A DNA stretch of 64,000 nucleotides. Origin: Blautia schinkii DSM 10518. GTDB taxonomy: Bacteria; Bacillota; Clostridia; Lachnospirales; Lachnospiraceae. The notes under the pieces are model-generated. The model saw only the letters and a program-made list of their open reading frames with translations. It was not told the origin of the DNA and ran no database searches. Within the stretch, counting starts at the first letter, position 1. Each line of letters begins with the position of its first letter. Below, piece by piece: positions 7,942-17,700 of the stretch. Made by a program: the position numbers and the translations under genes. The stretch covers positions 124,001 through 188,000 of the forward strand of contig JNKJ01000007.1 of the NCBI GenBank assembly GCA_000702025.1, in the 5' to 3' direction.

Positions 7942-10320
7942 ATGACGGAGAAACAGGAACATCTGTTAAAGCTTTTCCGGGAGATTGATGAAATCTGTAA
8001 GAAGCATAACCTGAGGTATGTGATGGCCGGGGGAACCTTGATCGGAGTGCTCAGAAACGAGGGCTTCATTCCCTGGGACGATGATGTGGACATCTATATG
8101 CCAAGGGATGACTGGGATAAATTCGTGGAGCTTTCCAAGACGGAGTTTCCGCCGGACCGAGCCGTACAGTGCGTGGATGTGGATAGGAGCTATACGAACT
8201 CCTTTCCGCGCTATGCGTCCACAGACAGCTGTGCGGTGCATAAGCACCAGGTGATCGGAGAGGACAAGGCAGGGGAGATCATTGATGTGCTGACCCTGGA
8301 CCCCATCCCTGCAGATGATAAGGAGTATGAAAAATACAGGACCCACATGATGATTTATTCTGATCTTGTGAATATTTCTGTTGTTTTCGGCAACCGCTGG
8401 GAAATCCCCGCATCCCTGTATCTCAAATATCTGCTCTCCTATGTATTTCTGGGAAAGGACAGAACCCTGAAAAAACTGGAGAAAATCATGTTTTCTTACA
8501 AAGAGGAGGAATGTGACCGCTACGCCATGCGCTGGGGCGGCTGTCCCTTCCTTTTTGACAAGGATATGATGTTCCCTGTAAAATATATGGATTTCGAGGG
8601 GGAAAAGGTAATGATCCCCCGGCGTACAAACGACTACCTGGTTTGGCATTACGGGGATGAATGGTCTTATATCCCGCCCCACGGCGAGCGGGAATCCCAT
8701 GATGCAATCTGTGTGGACGACATCACCTACAAGGAATTCCGCAGCGATTATATGCCGAAGGTGCATAAGCGCAAAGCACGGTTTAATGCGGCTGTGCGTA
8801 AGTTCTATTACATGGCGACTGCCAAGAGAGCCCACAGGCTGCAGCATGAACGTGACCTGCTTCAGGCAAAAAGTACGGTCATGGACCTCAAGGCACGCAT
8901 CCGTCAGAATGGACGGGATTTGAAGGAAATGGTGGAGGCACATGAGTTTGATACTTTAAGTGAGCTTTTCCTTAATTATTTCCAGGTGCAGTTAAGCGCC
9001 GGGTTTATCGGCAGGGAGGATTTTGCGAATATTTATCCATTTTATCATCCTACACTGCTTGAGGTTGAGGATGAAGTGTTTATGGCAGCTATGATGACTC
9101 TTTTTTATACAGAGAGGATATCTAAGGCTTACCGCATGTTTCAGGTGCGGGAGAAGCTCGACCATGTGACACCGGAGATGAAGAAGGTGATGGCTGATGT
9201 GGTTTTGTTCCGTAAAGCCACCTGCCATTATGAGTTTAAGGAAAAACAGGAAGCAGAGGAAATTTCCCGGGAGCTTCTGGAACGGTATCCGGGTAATCCA
9301 AGCTTTCTTAAATTCCAGTGCCGGTTGGTCATGGACCGCGCGCGTGATGAGGAGAGTGCAAAGGAAGGAGCTTCTGCTCTGACTGAAGGACAATTGGTGA
9401 ATCGCACAACTGAGGGACGCGTGATGAACCGCGCACATGCAAGCATGGAGGAAGCCTGGGAGTTTGTAGAGGAGGCTCTTGCTCTTTTCCCGGAGGACGG
9501 ATATTTCCTTAAATATAAGGCTGACCTTCTGTGGATGCGGGGCAGGCGAATGGATGCGCTGAAGCTCTATGCGGATGCCCGCGAAAAGACGAATAACGGA
9601 ATCGTACAGCTTGAACTTGATAAACTTTTGAGAGATTATAAACGGCAGGCTCTCGACACCTGTAAGAGTCTGATCGACAATAAAATGAAGCAGGAGGCTC
9701 TGGAGCTGATGGAGCTTTGGGCCCGCCTGATGCCTGAGGATGAGGAGGTTCATGAATACCTCTGCCTTGCTAAAGTTGCAGCGGTCCGAACCCAGAGCGC
9801 CCTTGAGGAAGTGGTGGAGGAAATCCGCGAGAAGCTTGACGACTCTGAGGACGGACCGGATAAAAAGGAACGTCCCAAGGAGAACGATATGTACCGGCAG
9901 GCCATGACAAGAGCATGGAAACGCCTGGGGTACCCGGAGGGGCTGGCGCAGCTTCGTACGGAATTGGTTTATACGGATGAGCAGAGTGAGTTGGAATGGC
10001 TTGCCGAGCAGATACGCGCTTTCCAGATAAATAAGGACAAGCGTGCCGAAGTGCTCAAGCTGGTAGGCGATGTGCGCAGGAAGCAGGGCCGTACGGAACA
10101 GGCATTTAAAAGTTACTTAAAGGCATTGAAATATGCAAAAGAGCGAAGCTACGTGAAAACCGAGCTGGCGAGGATTATTCTCACAGATCTGTACCGGGGC
10201 GGAAGAAAGGCTTCTGCGTATGCCATGGGCGGAGACGCATCGGAATTTCTTGACAGCTGGCTGGATAAATATGGCACACTGGAGGATGTTCGGAGCCTTG
10301 TTGAGCTTGTAAGCAGATAG
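7942..10320 (+). CDS. LicD family transferase with long TPR-like C-terminal region
   Basis: A 792-aa protein. The first 270 or so residues are a LicD domain with GGTLIGVLRNEGFIPWDDD at 30-48, giving both the GG and the acidic DDDVD motifs of the nucleotidyltransferase fold. LicD proteins attach phosphocholine or other phospho-substituents to surface glycans. The remaining 500 residues are alpha-helical with TPR-like pairs (for example AFKSYLKALKYAKE near the end), probably a protein-interaction scaffold. It follows the fusion gene by 3 bp and precedes a second LicD-like gene, so the two may act together. The transferred group is unknown. Confidence 0.85.
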   Translation: MTEKQEHLLKLFREIDEICKKHNLRYVMAGGTLIGVLRNEGFIPWDDDVDIYMPRDDWDKFVELSKTEFPPDRAVQCVDVDRSYTNSFPRYASTDSCAVHKHQVIGEDKAGEIIDVLTLDPIPADDKEYEKYRTHMMIYSDLVNISVVFGNRWEIPASLYLKYLLSYVFLGKDRTLKKLEKIMFSYKEEECDRYAMRWGGCPFLFDKDMMFPVKYMDFEGEKVMIPRRTNDYLVWHYGDEWSYIPPHGERESHDAICVDDITYKEFRSDYMPKVHKRKARFNAAVRKFYYMATAKRAHRLQHERDLLQAKSTVMDLKARIRQNGRDLKEMVEAHEFDTLSELFLNYFQVQLSAGFIGREDFANIYPFYHPTLLEVEDEVFMAAMMTLFYTERISKAYRMFQVREKLDHVTPEMKKVMADVVLFRKATCHYEFKEKQEAEEISRELLERYPGNPSFLKFQCRLVMDRARDEESAKEGASALTEGQLVNRTTEGRVMNRAHASMEEAWEFVEEALALFPEDGYFLKYKADLLWMRGRRMDALKLYADAREKTNNGIVQLELDKLLRDYKRQALDTCKSLIDNKMKQEALELMELWARLMPEDEEVHEYLCLAKVAAVRTQSALEEVVEEIREKLDDSEDGPDKKERPKENDMYRQAMTRAWKRLGYPEGLAQLRTELVYTDEQSELEWLAEQIRAFQINKDKRAEVLKLVGDVRRKQGRTEQAFKSYLKALKYAKERSYVKTELARIILTDLYRGGRKASAYAMGGDASEFLDSWLDKYGTLEDVRSLVELVSR

Positions 10321-10362
10321 GCTTGAAATAAATAAATTAATTGTAGAATGGAGCGAAAACCA

Positions 10363-11526
10363 TTGAAGAGAGAACAACAGGAAGTGTTGTCGCTTCTGAA
10401 AGAAATAGATACGATTTGCAGGAAGCATAAGATTGAATATTATCTCTCGCCTCAGCTTACCCTGTGTGCGGTCACGGGACAGCCTTTTCCTATAAATCCG
10501 CTGGCCGGGGTGGTCGTGATGAAAATATCTGAGATGGAGCGCTTCCGACAGGTATTTGATGAGGAGCAGCCTAAGCGCCGGGCATTGGAATCCATGAGGA
10601 ACAATCCACGCTTTCCGGGCTTTTACCTGCGGTATGAAAATATGGATAACCTGTGCTACCGTCTTGATCAGGGGCGTAATTTCCGTTGCCCGGGTTTCGG
10701 GGTGGACATCCTGCCTTTGCGAGGGGCGATTCCGTCACGCAAAAAGCATCTTTGGAACAGAGCGCTGGAGGTGGGCTGGCAGCACATTTGCGATAGTTAT
10801 AATAATAAGCCGGGACTTAAGAATTTCATCTGCAAGATTCCTGTGCGCTTTTTCAGCCTGGGAGGCCGGGCGCGGCTTGGCCGGAGCTTATACGGGAAGT
10901 TTTGTAAAAGGCAGGATATTCCCAAACCGGAGGAGTTTATCCTGCGGCTTGATAAGGATATGGCATACTATTATCCGCCTGAGATTTTTGAGAAGACTTG
11001 TGAGATTATCTTAGAAGGAGAAAAATTCCTGGCACCGGGCGAAAAAATCTGGTATCTGCAGAAGAGCTACGGGGCAAACTATGAGGAAGAATTGGCAGAG
11101 GAATATGCGCCTGATCCCGCAGTGATGACAAGTACGCTTGTGAGCTATGAGGAGTATTTCCAGGAGACGGGCAGCCTTGACCGGCTGCGTAAGGCCCGCC
11201 GCAGGCAGTACCTTAAGGATTCAGTGGGACGCCGCCGCCAGCGGTATTATAACTGGTGCTGGAGTTATGCCAAGCTCTGCGCGGCGAAACGAAATCTCGA
11301 CAAGTTTTACGGCGAGAAGAAGGACTATATCAAGAACCTGTACAAAAACAGTGATTATATGCGTCTGGAGACTATCTTCCGTCCGTATTCAAGAGTGATG
11401 CAGCGTTGTCTTAAGGAAAAGGAAATCTATGTGGCAGATGAAGAAATCCTTGAAATCTATCTGTCAGTGCTGGAAAAAACGGGGAACGGGGAGCTTAAGG
11501 AACAGGTAGAAAAATATTGGAGGTAG
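10363..11526 (+). CDS. Degenerate LicD-like protein (probable pseudoenzyme)
   Basis: I choose a TTG start at 10363. GGAG at 10350-10353 lies 9 bp upstream, and from there the N-terminus aligns without gaps to the upstream LicD (LKREQQEVLSLLKEIDTIC against MTEKQEHLLKLFREIDEIC). An in-frame ATG at 10348 is the alternative. The 387-aa protein keeps the LicD layout, but the GGT motif reads SPQLTL and the DDDVD motif is replaced by PLAGVVVM, so the metal-binding acidic residues are gone. The reading frame is intact. It is likely a non-catalytic partner of the upstream LicD (inference). Confidence 0.75.
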   Translation: MKREQQEVLSLLKEIDTICRKHKIEYYLSPQLTLCAVTGQPFPINPLAGVVVMKISEMERFRQVFDEEQPKRRALESMRNNPRFPGFYLRYENMDNLCYRLDQGRNFRCPGFGVDILPLRGAIPSRKKHLWNRALEVGWQHICDSYNNKPGLKNFICKIPVRFFSLGGRARLGRSLYGKFCKRQDIPKPEEFILRLDKDMAYYYPPEIFEKTCEIILEGEKFLAPGEKIWYLQKSYGANYEEELAEEYAPDPAVMTSTLVSYEEYFQETGSLDRLRKARRRQYLKDSVGRRRQRYYNWCWSYAKLCAAKRNLDKFYGEKKDYIKNLYKNSDYMRLETIFRPYSRVMQRCLKEKEIYVADEEILEIYLSVLEKTGNGELKEQVEKYWR

Positions 11527-11530
11527 GCTT

Positions 11531-13273
11531 ATGAAACTTACAGATTATATTGTTGAATTTTTGCAGAGAAGAGGAATCCATGATTTCTTTGGGTATCAGG
11601 GAACCATGATCGCTCATCTCGTGGACTCTATAGAGAAGAATCCGGATACAGAGAATCATTCCTGCTATAACGAGCAGGGAGCCTCCTTTGCCGCCTGCGG
11701 TTATGCCCAGGCCAAGGATGACTGCGCCTGTGCCTATGCTACCAGCGGCCCGGGAGCAGTAAACCTGTTATCCGGTATTGCCAACGCACATTTTGATTCC
11801 CTGCCTGTGGTATTTCTCACCGGACAGTTGAATACCTATGAATATTCCGGGATTACCGGGCTGCGCCAGCAGGGCTTCCAGGAGATTGACATTGTGTCTA
11901 TGGCAAAGCCTGTGACGAAATATGCCGTGCATATCCGCGAGCCACAGGACATTGTACAGGAGCTTAATAAGGCTTTCCACATTGCCAACACAGGCAGGAA
12001 GGGGCCGGTGCTCATTGATCTTCCCATGAATGTGCAGAGGAGCGAGATAGAGAATCCGGTTTATGACATGAAATTTGAGGAGGCGCACACAGATCCCAAG
12101 ACGGCTGACGCTGCGGCAGGTGCCATTGAGGAGGCGCTCCGCAGGGCAAAGCGTCCGGTCATCATGATGGGACATGGCGTGGACAGCAAGAAGAGCCAGA
12201 GTGCGCTTCTTAAGATTGCAGAGAAGCTGAACATCCCCGTGATCACAAGTGTGCTGGCGAAATCTGTGGTGCCATTTGACCATCCTATGAATTTTGGATG
12301 TATCGGCGGCGCGTACGGGCACCGCTATGCCAATATGATCGCCAATGTGAAAAGTGACCTGCTGCTTTGTTTCGGCATTTCCCTCTGTACCCGCCAGATT
12401 GGAACAAAGGTGCACGAGTTTGCCAGGGATGCGGAAATTATCCGAATTGATATTGATTCCTACAATCTGCAGCGGGATATCCACGAGAACGGAGAAAACG
12501 AGCAGAAATTCTGTGTGGATACCGCCAGCGTGATCGAGCGCCTGAAAAAAATGGCCTTTGTGGATACAGAGGAGCGCAGAGACTGGGTTGTTGTGTGTGA
12601 TGAAATTAAGAATAATCTTCAGGCTGTGGATGATAATACGCCTGAACGTTATCCGAATAGAATGATTGCAAATCTCAGTGAGTGTCTGGCTGACACCTCT
12701 GCGATCGCGGTGGATGTGGGACAGCATATGGTTTGGAGCTACCAGTCCTTTAAGAACCGTAAGGGTCAGAACCTTCTGTTTTCCGGCGGCCACGGGGCCA
12801 TGGGGTATGCGCTCCCGGCTGCTATCGGCGCGCATTATGCCACCGGCAGACCGGTAGCGTGTATCTGCGGCGACGGTGCTTTCCAGATGAATATCCAGGA
12901 GCTGCAGTGGGTGAAGCGTGAGAATCTGCCCATTAAAATGATCATTATGAACAATGGTGCGCTGGGTATGATTCGTCATCTGCAGAGAGACTATTTTGAC
13001 TGTCTGTTTGCGGGGACTTCGGATGGCTGCGGATTTTCCTCCTGCGATTTCCATAAGGTGTCCAAGGCATATGGGATTGAAGCTGTGCGTATGTGGGGTG
13101 ACGAGGTGGAGGAAAAAGCCCCGGGATTTCTGGAGGGAGAGGGACCGAAGCTTCTGGAGATCATGCTGGAGCACGGAACCTTTGCTTATCCGAAAACCTG
13201 TCTTGGCGAGCCTATCCACAACCAGCAGCCGTATGCGCCGAAGGATGTGTATGAGAAGCTTTTGGAACTGTAA
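11531..13273 (+). CDS. Thiamine diphosphate-dependent enzyme (acetolactate synthase-like)
   Basis: A 580-aa ThDP enzyme with the standard three domains: Pyr domain with the catalytic glutamate (CYNEQG, Glu48), central domain, and PP domain with the ThDP-Mg motif starting GDGAFQMN and ending MNN. It is not a housekeeping ilvB, because no small subunit or branched-chain gene is nearby. It lies 4 bp after the LicD-like gene and 33 bp before an SDR, among surface-polymer genes. Enzymes of this type decarboxylate 2-oxoacids or add acetyl units to keto sugars. A role in making an unusual polymer building block is inferred. Confidence 0.85.
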   Translation: MKLTDYIVEFLQRRGIHDFFGYQGTMIAHLVDSIEKNPDTENHSCYNEQGASFAACGYAQAKDDCACAYATSGPGAVNLLSGIANAHFDSLPVVFLTGQLNTYEYSGITGLRQQGFQEIDIVSMAKPVTKYAVHIREPQDIVQELNKAFHIANTGRKGPVLIDLPMNVQRSEIENPVYDMKFEEAHTDPKTADAAAGAIEEALRRAKRPVIMMGHGVDSKKSQSALLKIAEKLNIPVITSVLAKSVVPFDHPMNFGCIGGAYGHRYANMIANVKSDLLLCFGISLCTRQIGTKVHEFARDAEIIRIDIDSYNLQRDIHENGENEQKFCVDTASVIERLKKMAFVDTEERRDWVVVCDEIKNNLQAVDDNTPERYPNRMIANLSECLADTSAIAVDVGQHMVWSYQSFKNRKGQNLLFSGGHGAMGYALPAAIGAHYATGRPVACICGDGAFQMNIQELQWVKRENLPIKMIIMNNGALGMIRHLQRDYFDCLFAGTSDGCGFSSCDFHKVSKAYGIEAVRMWGDEVEEKAPGFLEGEGPKLLEIMLEHGTFAYPKTCLGEPIHNQQPYAPKDVYEKLLEL

Positions 13274-13306
13274 ATGCACAGAAACAGTGTGCAATAAGGA
13301 GGAAAT

Positions 13307-14044
13307 ATGAGCAGAGTTTCAGTTGTGACTGGGGGGACTTCGGGGATTGGCCGCGGGATTGCGGAGAAGATTCTCGCGAATTCCCAGGACGGAGATTTGA
13401 TTTTTGTAAATTACGCACACAATGAGCAGCGTGCGCGCAGTTTTGTGGAGAGCCTCCCGGAGAAAGAACGGGACAAGGTTATTCTGGTAAAGGCCGATAT
13501 GTCAAGCTACGACGCTATGATGGATTTTGTGCAGGAGATTAAGGACAAGGCGGGACATGTGGACTGGCTGGTTTGCAATGCGGGCATCAGCACCTATGCG
13601 AAATATGAGGACTATACTTTTGAAGAGTGGACTAAGATTGTAAATACGAATCTTTCCATCCCGGTTTTCCTGGTGAAGGAGTTGCGGCCGATCATGAGCG
13701 AGGGCGGCAAGGTGCTCTTCATGGGCTCTTACGCGGGGCAGCAGGCGTATTCCTCATCCCTGGTGTACGGCGTGACAAAGGCAGCGGTACATTTCCTTAC
13801 CAAATCCCTGGTGAAGGAGTTTGAGCCAAAAGGAATCACAGTCAACGCCATTGCGCCGGGCTTTATCCAGACTACCTGGCATGAGGGCAGGAGCCAGGAT
13901 AGCTATGACCGCATCAACAAAAAAATCGCACTTCACCGTTTCGGAGAAATTGGGGATGTGGCAGACCTGGCGTATTGTATTTTGACAAATAACTATATGA
14001 ACGGAAGTATTGTGGATATCCACGGCGGATATGATTATTTTTAA
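13307..14044 (+). CDS. Short-chain dehydrogenase/reductase (SDR)
   Basis: A 245-aa classical SDR. The NAD(P)-binding motif TGGTSGIG is at residues 8-15, NAG at 91-93, and the catalytic Ser141, Tyr154 and Lys158 are all present (MGSYAG; YGVTK). FabG-like proteins have the same layout, but here the neighbours are a ThDP enzyme, a cytidylyltransferase fusion and an aldose epimerase, so it probably reduces a keto intermediate of a surface-polymer precursor (inference). Confidence 0.88.
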   Translation: MSRVSVVTGGTSGIGRGIAEKILANSQDGDLIFVNYAHNEQRARSFVESLPEKERDKVILVKADMSSYDAMMDFVQEIKDKAGHVDWLVCNAGISTYAKYEDYTFEEWTKIVNTNLSIPVFLVKELRPIMSEGGKVLFMGSYAGQQAYSSSLVYGVTKAAVHFLTKSLVKEFEPKGITVNAIAPGFIQTTWHEGRSQDSYDRINKKIALHRFGEIGDVADLAYCILTNNYMNGSIVDIHGGYDYF

Positions 14045-14150
14045 AATCCGGCGGCGCTGGTGTGCGGCACATTGATCTTCAGTCAAGTAGTATGGCGAAA
14101 TATCGACGCGTCGGCACCCTGGACCGTACGATGTTAAGGGGGAAAAGAAT

Positions 14151-15041
14151 ATGATCTACGAAATCAAGAATGAGAGACTTACAGTGAGCGCTGACACTGA
14201 AGGCGGCCAGCTCCGCTCTATCCGTGACAATGAGGGACGGGAATACCTTTGGCAGGGCGACCCTGCAATCTGGAAGGAGAGCGCGCCGAATTTATTCCCG
14301 TATATCGCGAGGATGACGGATAAATCCTACACCTACGAGGGTAAGACCTATCGCATGGAAATCCACGGCTTTCTCAAATACATGGAGCTTGAGCTGGTGA
14401 AATGTGAGGGAGACACAATGGTCATGGCGCTGGAAAGCTCGGAGGAGACGAGAAGTCTTTATCCCTTTGAATTCCGTGTGGAGCTTGAATACCGGCTTAC
14501 ACGCTCTGCTCTTGAGATTACATACCGTGTCATCAACAAGGATGACAAAACCATGTATTTCGGAATCGGCGGACATCCGGGCTTTAATGTGCCGCTTGAG
14601 GAGGGCCATGAATTTACGGATTATTATCTTGATTTCGGCGGAGAAAGCGCACCTCTTCGCGTAGGCATGTCGGAGGATTGCTTCGTGACAGGTGAGGATC
14701 AGCCTTATCCCCTGCGGGACGGTCGTTTCCTGGACCTCCGCCACGACCTTTTTGACGATGATGCGATTATCCTGAAGGGTATGCCCCGCGCCGTGACGCT
14801 TGGCTGTGCAGCAGGCAATAAGGAGATTCGGGTGGAATTCCCGGATATGCCGTATCTGGGTGTGTGGCACAAGCCGAAAATGATTGCTCCTTATGTTTGC
14901 ATTGAGCCATGGACTTCACTTCCTTCCAGAAAAGGAGTTGTGGAGGCTCTGGAAACGCAGGAGAATCTTATTTCTTTGGAACAGGGCGGTACATACGAGA
15001 ATAATTGGAGCATTACAGTCGCAGACGCTTCCCGGGAGTGA
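14151..15041 (+). CDS. Aldose 1-epimerase family protein (galactose mutarotase-like)
   Basis: A 296-aa beta-sandwich epimerase-family protein. IGGHPGFNVPL supplies the conserved substrate-binding His and CIEPWTSLPS the catalytic-base Glu region. The LacX-like subgroup has this size and acts on undefined aldoses. It lies 106 bp after the SDR gene, with its stop just before the start of the response regulator (RBS GGGAG inside its 3' end), so it may link the polymer cluster and the sensor cluster. Confidence 0.85.
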   Translation: MIYEIKNERLTVSADTEGGQLRSIRDNEGREYLWQGDPAIWKESAPNLFPYIARMTDKSYTYEGKTYRMEIHGFLKYMELELVKCEGDTMVMALESSEETRSLYPFEFRVELEYRLTRSALEITYRVINKDDKTMYFGIGGHPGFNVPLEEGHEFTDYYLDFGGESAPLRVGMSEDCFVTGEDQPYPLRDGRFLDLRHDLFDDDAIILKGMPRAVTLGCAAGNKEIRVEFPDMPYLGVWHKPKMIAPYVCIEPWTSLPSRKGVVEALETQENLISLEQGGTYENNWSITVADASRE

Positions 15042-15045
15042 TATT

Positions 15046-16656
15046 ATGATGAAGGTAGTCATCGCTGACGATGAAAAGAGAGTATGCGATCTGATTCAGT
15101 TTTTGGTGGACTGGGATGCGCTCGGCATGGAAGTGGTCTTTGTGGCATACAACGGAATCCAGGCTTTAGAGGCCATTGAGAAGTATAAGCCGGATGTTGT
15201 AATTACGGATATTCGTATGCCGGGCTACAACGGACTGGAGATGATCGGCCGCGCCAGGAGCCTGGCACCCGAGATTGAGATTATTATCATCAGCGGCTAC
15301 AGCCGTTTTGAATATGCGAAGGAAGCAATCAAATTCGGCGTGCGTGAATATCTCTTAAAGCCCATCCGGCAGGAGGAGCTGACCGCTGCGCTTAAGCGTA
15401 TCAGGGACGAGTACAGCCAACGGCAGCAGCGCATGTCCGATGACGAGAAGCTGCGCAGCTTTGAACAGAAGGACCTTGCCCGTACACGCAGCACGCTATT
15501 TGAGGAAGTGTTTTTCCAGAAGAAGCTTGCGCGTGAAGAGCTAACTATTGAAAATCTGAATAACTTATACCAATATCATTTGGGGCACGGGTTGTTCCAG
15601 GTTGTGGTGCTGAAGATTGATGGTTTTCATGAGGGAAGAGGTAAGGATTTAGATTTTGCCGAGGAAAAGGTACGCCAGCTTCTCCCGGAGTTTTTGGGCA
15701 AGGAATGCCTGGAGATGGAACACTATGTGGAAAAGGGTGTTTTCTACGTGCTCCTGAATTTTGCCCGGGAAAAACAGAGTATGCGGAAGTATCTCAAGGC
15801 ACTTCTTGCAGAGCTTCTTTTGCAGAAGGATATTCTCAAGGACATGGATATTACCATCGGCGCGGGAGAGATTTTTGACGAGCCCAGGTATCTCCGGGAG
15901 TCCTTTAAAAGTGCGCTTTGGTCTGTGGAGCAGCGGCTTATTGTGGGTACCCACAGGGTGATTGAAAGTGAGGCGCAGCGCACTTCCCATTTGGCGGAGA
16001 GTGAGCTTTTCCATAGCTTTAATAAAAACTTTGCCCAGGTGTTGGAGTGCCAGGATATTGACGGAGTGCACCGGGAAATCCGTGGTTTAAGGGATGCCCT
16101 GCTTGCCAGCCGGGAGGTTACCGGGCATGAGATCTTGCAGATGAGCAAGGAGGTCATGAATCTTTATTCTTTGACCATGACAAAAGGCCAGTTTCCTACA
16201 GAGCAGCTTGAGGAGCTGTTTGAGACTTTTAATCAGGGGATTTCAAGCTATGGGTCTGTGGCGGAAATTTTCGACTATCTGGAAACTATGCTCTGTGATT
16301 CCTTTGCCAGAATGATGGAGGACAAGCGGCTTGCGGATATTAAGCCTATCCGCGAGGCGAAGAAGTATATACAGGAGAACTTTGCAGGGCCGATTACTCT
16401 GGAAAAGGTAAGCGAGGTAGCGGGATTTAATCCTGCGTATTTCAGCGGCCTTTTTAAGCAGGAGACGGGCAGTACCTTTACGGAATACCTTCTTAAAATG
16501 CGTATGGAGGAGGCAAAGACTCTGCTCAAGGAGACGAAGCTTTCTGTCAGCAGTATCTGTGAGCAGGTGGGGTACTCTGACACCAAGCATTTTACCAAGA
16601 CCTTTACCAAGTATACCAGCCTCAAACCCAATGAATACAGGAAGCTTTACAGTTGA
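15046..16656 (+). CDS. YesN-type response regulator with AraC DNA-binding domain
   Basis: A 536-aa regulator. The start at 15046 (or ATG 15049) follows GGGAG at 15034-15038 and gives a proper receiver N-terminus, MMKVVIADDEKRVCDLIQF. The receiver domain has the phospho-acceptor context VVITDIRMPG; a long central linker follows; the C-terminal 100 residues form an AraC-type double HTH. Regulators of this class control adjacent sugar importers. It is immediately upstream of a matching histidine kinase gene (12 bp gap). The likely target is the importer at 19303-22850. Confidence 0.92.
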   Translation: MMKVVIADDEKRVCDLIQFLVDWDALGMEVVFVAYNGIQALEAIEKYKPDVVITDIRMPGYNGLEMIGRARSLAPEIEIIIISGYSRFEYAKEAIKFGVREYLLKPIRQEELTAALKRIRDEYSQRQQRMSDDEKLRSFEQKDLARTRSTLFEEVFFQKKLAREELTIENLNNLYQYHLGHGLFQVVVLKIDGFHEGRGKDLDFAEEKVRQLLPEFLGKECLEMEHYVEKGVFYVLLNFAREKQSMRKYLKALLAELLLQKDILKDMDITIGAGEIFDEPRYLRESFKSALWSVEQRLIVGTHRVIESEAQRTSHLAESELFHSFNKNFAQVLECQDIDGVHREIRGLRDALLASREVTGHEILQMSKEVMNLYSLTMTKGQFPTEQLEELFETFNQGISSYGSVAEIFDYLETMLCDSFARMMEDKRLADIKPIREAKKYIQENFAGPITLEKVSEVAGFNPAYFSGLFKQETGSTFTEYLLKMRMEEAKTLLKETKLSVSSICEQVGYSDTKHFTKTFTKYTSLKPNEYRKLYS

Positions 16657-16668
16657 TGGGGGAATGAT

Positions 16669-17685
16669 ATGAAGAAGGACAAAAATACCTATCTGCTGCC
16701 TGCGGCAAAACGATGGCTCTGGAGACAGGGCCTTGTTAGTCTGTGTGTAATGTGTGCGCTGCTTAACGGCACAATACGTGAGGAGCTGGGGTTTGAGCTG
16801 GCTTGCGGGCTGCTTTTATTTACGTTTATCCACGGGTATTGGGGCGTGAAGCATATCCTCATGCCTATCGCACAGATGAACAAGACATTTCAGGCCGTGG
16901 CCGAGGGCTACACGGTTCAGGACTTATTTCAATTAGAATATAATCTCACGCCCGAGCATAAGCAGATGCTCACGCGTATCGAGGCGCTTCTGGACGCCAA
17001 GGAGCTTTTGGACAGCTCACGCAAGCAGGCCGAATATCTGGCGCTTCAGAATCAGATCAATCCCCATTTTCTTTATAATACGCTGGAGGGCATCCGCAGT
17101 GAGGCGCTGCTCTCACACAATCCGGGAATTGCCCATATGACCGAGACGCTTTCTAACTTTTTCCGCTATACCATCTCAAATCTGGATACGATGGTGACTG
17201 TGGAGGATGAGCTGCGGAATGTAGATAATTATTATCAGATACAAAAATACCGCTTTGGCGACAGGATGGAACTGCTGGTGGAATATGAGGACGGAGATGA
17301 GACGCGTATTAACATGTGCCAGATGCCGAAGCTGATTCTGCAGCCGGTTGTAGAGAATGCCATCCGCCACGGCCTGGAGCCGAAGGTGGAGAACGGGACG
17401 ATCCGCATCCGCTTCCAGATTACGGATAAGCGGCTGTTGATTTTTATCTCTGACGACGGTGTGGGTATGGAAAAGGAACAGCTTGAGCGGCTGAACAACC
17501 AGCTCCGGGGCACGAGGCTGGAGGTCAGAGAGCAGGATTCGCCGCGCCCAAAGGGCGGTATTGCCATGGTCAATGTGAATAACCGCATTAAGCTTATTTA
17601 TGGGGATTCCTATGGGATGCAGTTCTACAGCACGAAGGGCTATGGTACGGATGTGGAGATTACCTTGCCTGCGGTACAGGGGTAG
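16669..17685 (+). CDS. LytS/YesM-type histidine kinase with minimal extracellular region
   Basis: A 338-aa kinase. Two hydrophobic segments, about 20-34 and 43-60, are separated by only about eight residues (TIREELGF), so there is no extracellular sensor domain, unlike the 583- and 603-aa kinases elsewhere in this window. A linker without clear HAMP character leads to the phospho-acceptor motif NQINPHFLYNT (His133). The ATPase domain has VVENAIRHGLE and DDGVGM. The gene lies between its response regulator and a degenerate ABC ATPase. Signal input must come from another protein or from inside the membrane (inference). Confidence 0.9.
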   Translation: MKKDKNTYLLPAAKRWLWRQGLVSLCVMCALLNGTIREELGFELACGLLLFTFIHGYWGVKHILMPIAQMNKTFQAVAEGYTVQDLFQLEYNLTPEHKQMLTRIEALLDAKELLDSSRKQAEYLALQNQINPHFLYNTLEGIRSEALLSHNPGIAHMTETLSNFFRYTISNLDTMVTVEDELRNVDNYYQIQKYRFGDRMELLVEYEDGDETRINMCQMPKLILQPVVENAIRHGLEPKVENGTIRIRFQITDKRLLIFISDDGVGMEKEQLERLNNQLRGTRLEVREQDSPRPKGGIAMVNVNNRIKLIYGDSYGMQFYSTKGYGTDVEITLPAVQG

Positions 17686-17700
17686 AAGAGGAGGTCGTCT

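Noticed and set aside
11768-13294. 508-aa ORF antisense to the ThDP enzyme gene
   Set aside because: The plus strand has clear ThDP-enzyme motifs throughout; the antisense product is His/Arg-rich with no recognisable domain, a usual shadow in this base composition.
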